11,414 bases of DNA. Origin: Fervidibacter sp032160945 (lineage in GTDB: Bacteria; Armatimonadota; Fervidibacteria; Fervidibacterales; Fervidibacteraceae). A program made the translations under genes and the position numbers. Positions within the stretch are counted from its first letter, which is position 1. The number at the start of each line of letters is the position of its first letter. Positions 9,550 through 11,414 of this stretch are shown in pieces. Below the pieces are notes generated by a model. The model searched no databases. It was not told where the DNA came from and saw only the letters and a program-made list of their open reading frames with translations. The stretch lies in NCBI GenBank assembly GCA_032160945.1, contig JAVHTL010000110.1; one strand, 5' to 3'.

Positions 9550-11414
9550 ATGTGGTCGCTATGGTTGAGTTTATGTCTGCTTGGTCTTGTAATTGCGGTT
9601 TTAGACAACACAAATGCAACGGCAGGCACGGTTGACAATCGTTTCATTAATCACGGCGTCGCTGCACCTTTCAGCACCCATCGTGGCATCATCGCAACGA
9701 AAGACGGGCAAGGTCGCAACATAGTTTTGCTTTGGCTTTACGACCATCGTGGCTGCTATGGCTTATTGCTCATTGATGCCGAGACGGGCAAAAGCGAAGT
9801 TTTCCCGACACCATTCTCATGGGGCGGAGATGCACCTTACGCTTCCATTCTCTCCAGCGAAAACAAACTTTACTCGCATTTCGGCAGCCATTTCGTTGAG
9901 TTTGACCCAGTGAAGCGTGCTTTCACTTTCGTCCGTAAGACTGCCCCGCAAATGGCGATGAGTATGACCGAAGACGATGAAGGCGTAATTTGGTCGGCGA
10001 CCTACCCGCAATGTGGTATTGTCGCATACAATCCAAAAACAGGCGAATTCAGAGATTTCGGGCATGTCCACAAAGAGAATTGGGCTCAATACCCACGCTC
10101 CATCGCTGCCGATGACACTGGTTGGGTTTACTTCGCCATCGGCTTCACTCGCAGCCACATCCTTGCCCTAAACCCAAAAACTGGCGAGGTCAAGCCAATG
10201 ATTGATGAAAGCGAAAGAAGACAAGGCATGGCTTTTGTTTTTCGGGCAACCAATGGCAAAGTTTACGGTCAACCGCTGCAGGGCGAAAAAGGCAATTGGT
10301 TTGAGTTTCATGCCGGTGTCGCCCGCAAAATCGGAGAGTTGCCAAAAGATGTCAAGCGCAAACCTTACATTTCAGGTTCGCAAGGATTGTTCCATCGTGA
10401 TTTTCCCGATGGCAATCGCATTCGCAATTTGGATTTGTCCGAACGAGTTTTAGTCGTTGAAGACCCAAAGACTGGGGAGAGCAAAACAGTTCGTTTTGAC
10501 TATCCAAGCGAAGGTGGACACATAATGAGCGTTGCCGTTGCACCCGACGGCAGCATTTGCGGTGGGACAGCGTTTCCCTTTTACGCTTTCCGTTATGACC
10601 CTAAAATTGACAAGTGGGAGCGTTATCCTTGCTACGGTCAATGGAACACCGTTGTGCGACAAGGCGACCGATTTTTCATCGGCACTTACACTGACGGTGG
10701 TTTGTTGGAATGGAACACATTTGCTCAGTGGACTGGCACGGTTAAGGGTGACCTGCAATCTAACCCACGCTTTCTAACTTCCGCATCTCCAGACCCGGAC
10801 ATTGGTCGTCCCCATGAATTGTTGGCGCATCCCGATGGCAAAACGCTCATTTTGGCAGGAACGCCTGCTTACGGCTACACTGGTGGCGGTTTGTTGTTTT
10901 GGGATAGGCAAACACAAAACCGCATTTTGCTTCGCCATTCCGACATTCTGCCTGACCATTCAACGATGAGTTTAATTGCTTTGCCCGATAGCAAATTGCT
11001 CGGCGGAACGACGACAGCACCGGGAACTGGAGGCGAAAGAAAAGCGAAACAAGCAGAACTTTACCTGTTGGACATGGCGAGCAGAAAAGTGATTTGGCAT
11101 GAACCCGTCCTTGAAGGCGTTCAGGAATACACTGACCTTTGTTACGACGAGAGAAACGGCATGGTTTACGGTTTTGCCGACCGGCGAAAGTTCTTCGTTT
11201 TTGACCCGAAAGCGAGAAAGGTTGTCTGTGTTCGTGAGACTGACCCTTGCGCAGGCTACCAGCAAGGACCAAGGGTTTTCGTTGTTACACCCGACAAAAG
11301 AGTGTTCGTTCTGTTTGTCAAGGGCATTGCGGTTGTTGACCCTAAAACCTTTGAGTTGAAGTTGCTTGCCAACTCACCCGTGCCCATAACCGCTGGTGGC
11401 GATTACCTTGATGG
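9550..11414 (+). CDS. Exported beta-propeller protein, 3' end outside window
   Basis: The frame is open from ATG 9550 to the last base, 621 codons without a stop, so the C-terminus is missing. The N-terminus is a signal peptide: hydrophobic residues 2-18, then TNATA with likely cleavage after A25. The rest is beta-rich with recurring blade-edge motifs of the form D/N-P-K-T-G followed by a charged strand, seen near 9775 (DAETG), 10030 and 10171 (NPKTG), 10462 (DPKTG), 10597 (DPKID), 11203 (DPKAR) and 11338 (DPKTF). This fits one or two beta-propellers of the SMP-30/Vgb/WD40-like type, often sugar-binding, lyase or sensor modules on the cell surface. No catalytic set can be named. Its promoter, if local, would lie within the REP array. 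A link to the exported lyase upstream is inference from shared export only. Confidence 0.75.
   Translation, partial: MWSLWLSLCLLGLVIAVLDNTNATAGTVDNRFINHGVAAPFSTHRGIIATKDGQGRNIVLLWLYDHRGCYGLLLIDAETGKSEVFPTPFSWGGDAPYASILSSENKLYSHFGSHFVEFDPVKRAFTFVRKTAPQMAMSMTEDDEGVIWSATYPQCGIVAYNPKTGEFRDFGHVHKENWAQYPRSIAADDTGWVYFAIGFTRSHILALNPKTGEVKPMIDESERRQGMAFVFRATNGKVYGQPLQGEKGNWFEFHAGVARKIGELPKDVKRKPYISGSQGLFHRDFPDGNRIRNLDLSERVLVVEDPKTGESKTVRFDYPSEGGHIMSVAVAPDGSICGGTAFPFYAFRYDPKIDKWERYPCYGQWNTVVRQGDRFFIGTYTDGGLLEWNTFAQWTGTVKGDLQSNPRFLTSASPDPDIGRPHELLAHPDGKTLILAGTPAYGYTGGGLLFWDRQTQNRILLRHSDILPDHSTMSLIALPDSKLLGGTTTAPGTGGERKAKQAELYLLDMASRKVIWHEPVLEGVQEYTDLCYDERNGMVYGFADRRKFFVFDPKARKVVCVRETDPCAGYQQGPRVFVVTPDKRVFVLFVKGIAVVDPKTFELKLLANSPVPITAGGDYLD

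Overview
The window reads as chromosomal DNA of a bacterium with moderate GC content. GTG starts are common, Shine-Dalgarno sites are strong and genes are tightly packed. Housekeeping genes (queuosine/pterin, lipoate, DciA, ArsA-type ATPase) sit beside an exported polysaccharide lyase and an exported propeller protein. That mix, with dense GTAGGG-type palindromic repeats, resembles uncultured hot-spring Armatimonadota/Fervidibacter-like or planctomycete-like bacteria. I cannot fix the taxon from sequence alone. All credible genes are on the + strand.

Layout. Positions 1-1650 hold a compact operon: the 3' part of a charged coiled-coil-like protein with a 23-codon tandem duplication, then a QueD/PTPS-family enzyme, then lipoyl synthase (lipA), which overlaps queD by 14 nt. 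A spacer with a possible gene remnant and a plausible sigma70-type promoter follows. Next come a DciA (DUF721) protein carrying a C-terminal zinc ribbon (1868-2431) and an ArsA/GET3-family ATPase with an HSP20-like C-terminal domain (2505-3671). From about 3699 to 4188 the DNA is disturbed: a truncated Ig-like fragment is followed by a palindromic GTAG...CTAC element. A GDP-6-deoxymannose-reductase-like SDR (4189-5148) comes next, then a large exported heparinase II/III-type lyase (5255-7942) whose stop codon overlaps the start of a small retropepsin-like protein (7942-8313).

The most interesting part is 8325-9529. A REP-associated tyrosine transposase (RAYT, HUH/Y1 family, 8599-9141) is embedded in eight complete and two half palindromic units. 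Each complete unit is a pair of inverted REPs, each headed by GTAG and folding into a hairpin whose loop runs from G to A (GAA, GCA, GTTA, GGTA, GAAA and one GAAAA). Stem bases vary with partial compensation. The RAYT is physically continuous with the array: its ribosome binding site abuts the end of one unit, and its TAG stop codon lies inside the GTAG head of the next. This looks like a self-contained RAYT/REP locus inserted between intact host genes.

After the array, a second exported protein with many DPKTG-type beta-propeller blades begins at 9550 and runs off the window end. The exported lyase and propeller suggest degradation or sensing of acidic polysaccharide. The RMD-like enzyme suggests deoxyhexose synthesis for surface glycans. 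These functional links are inference.
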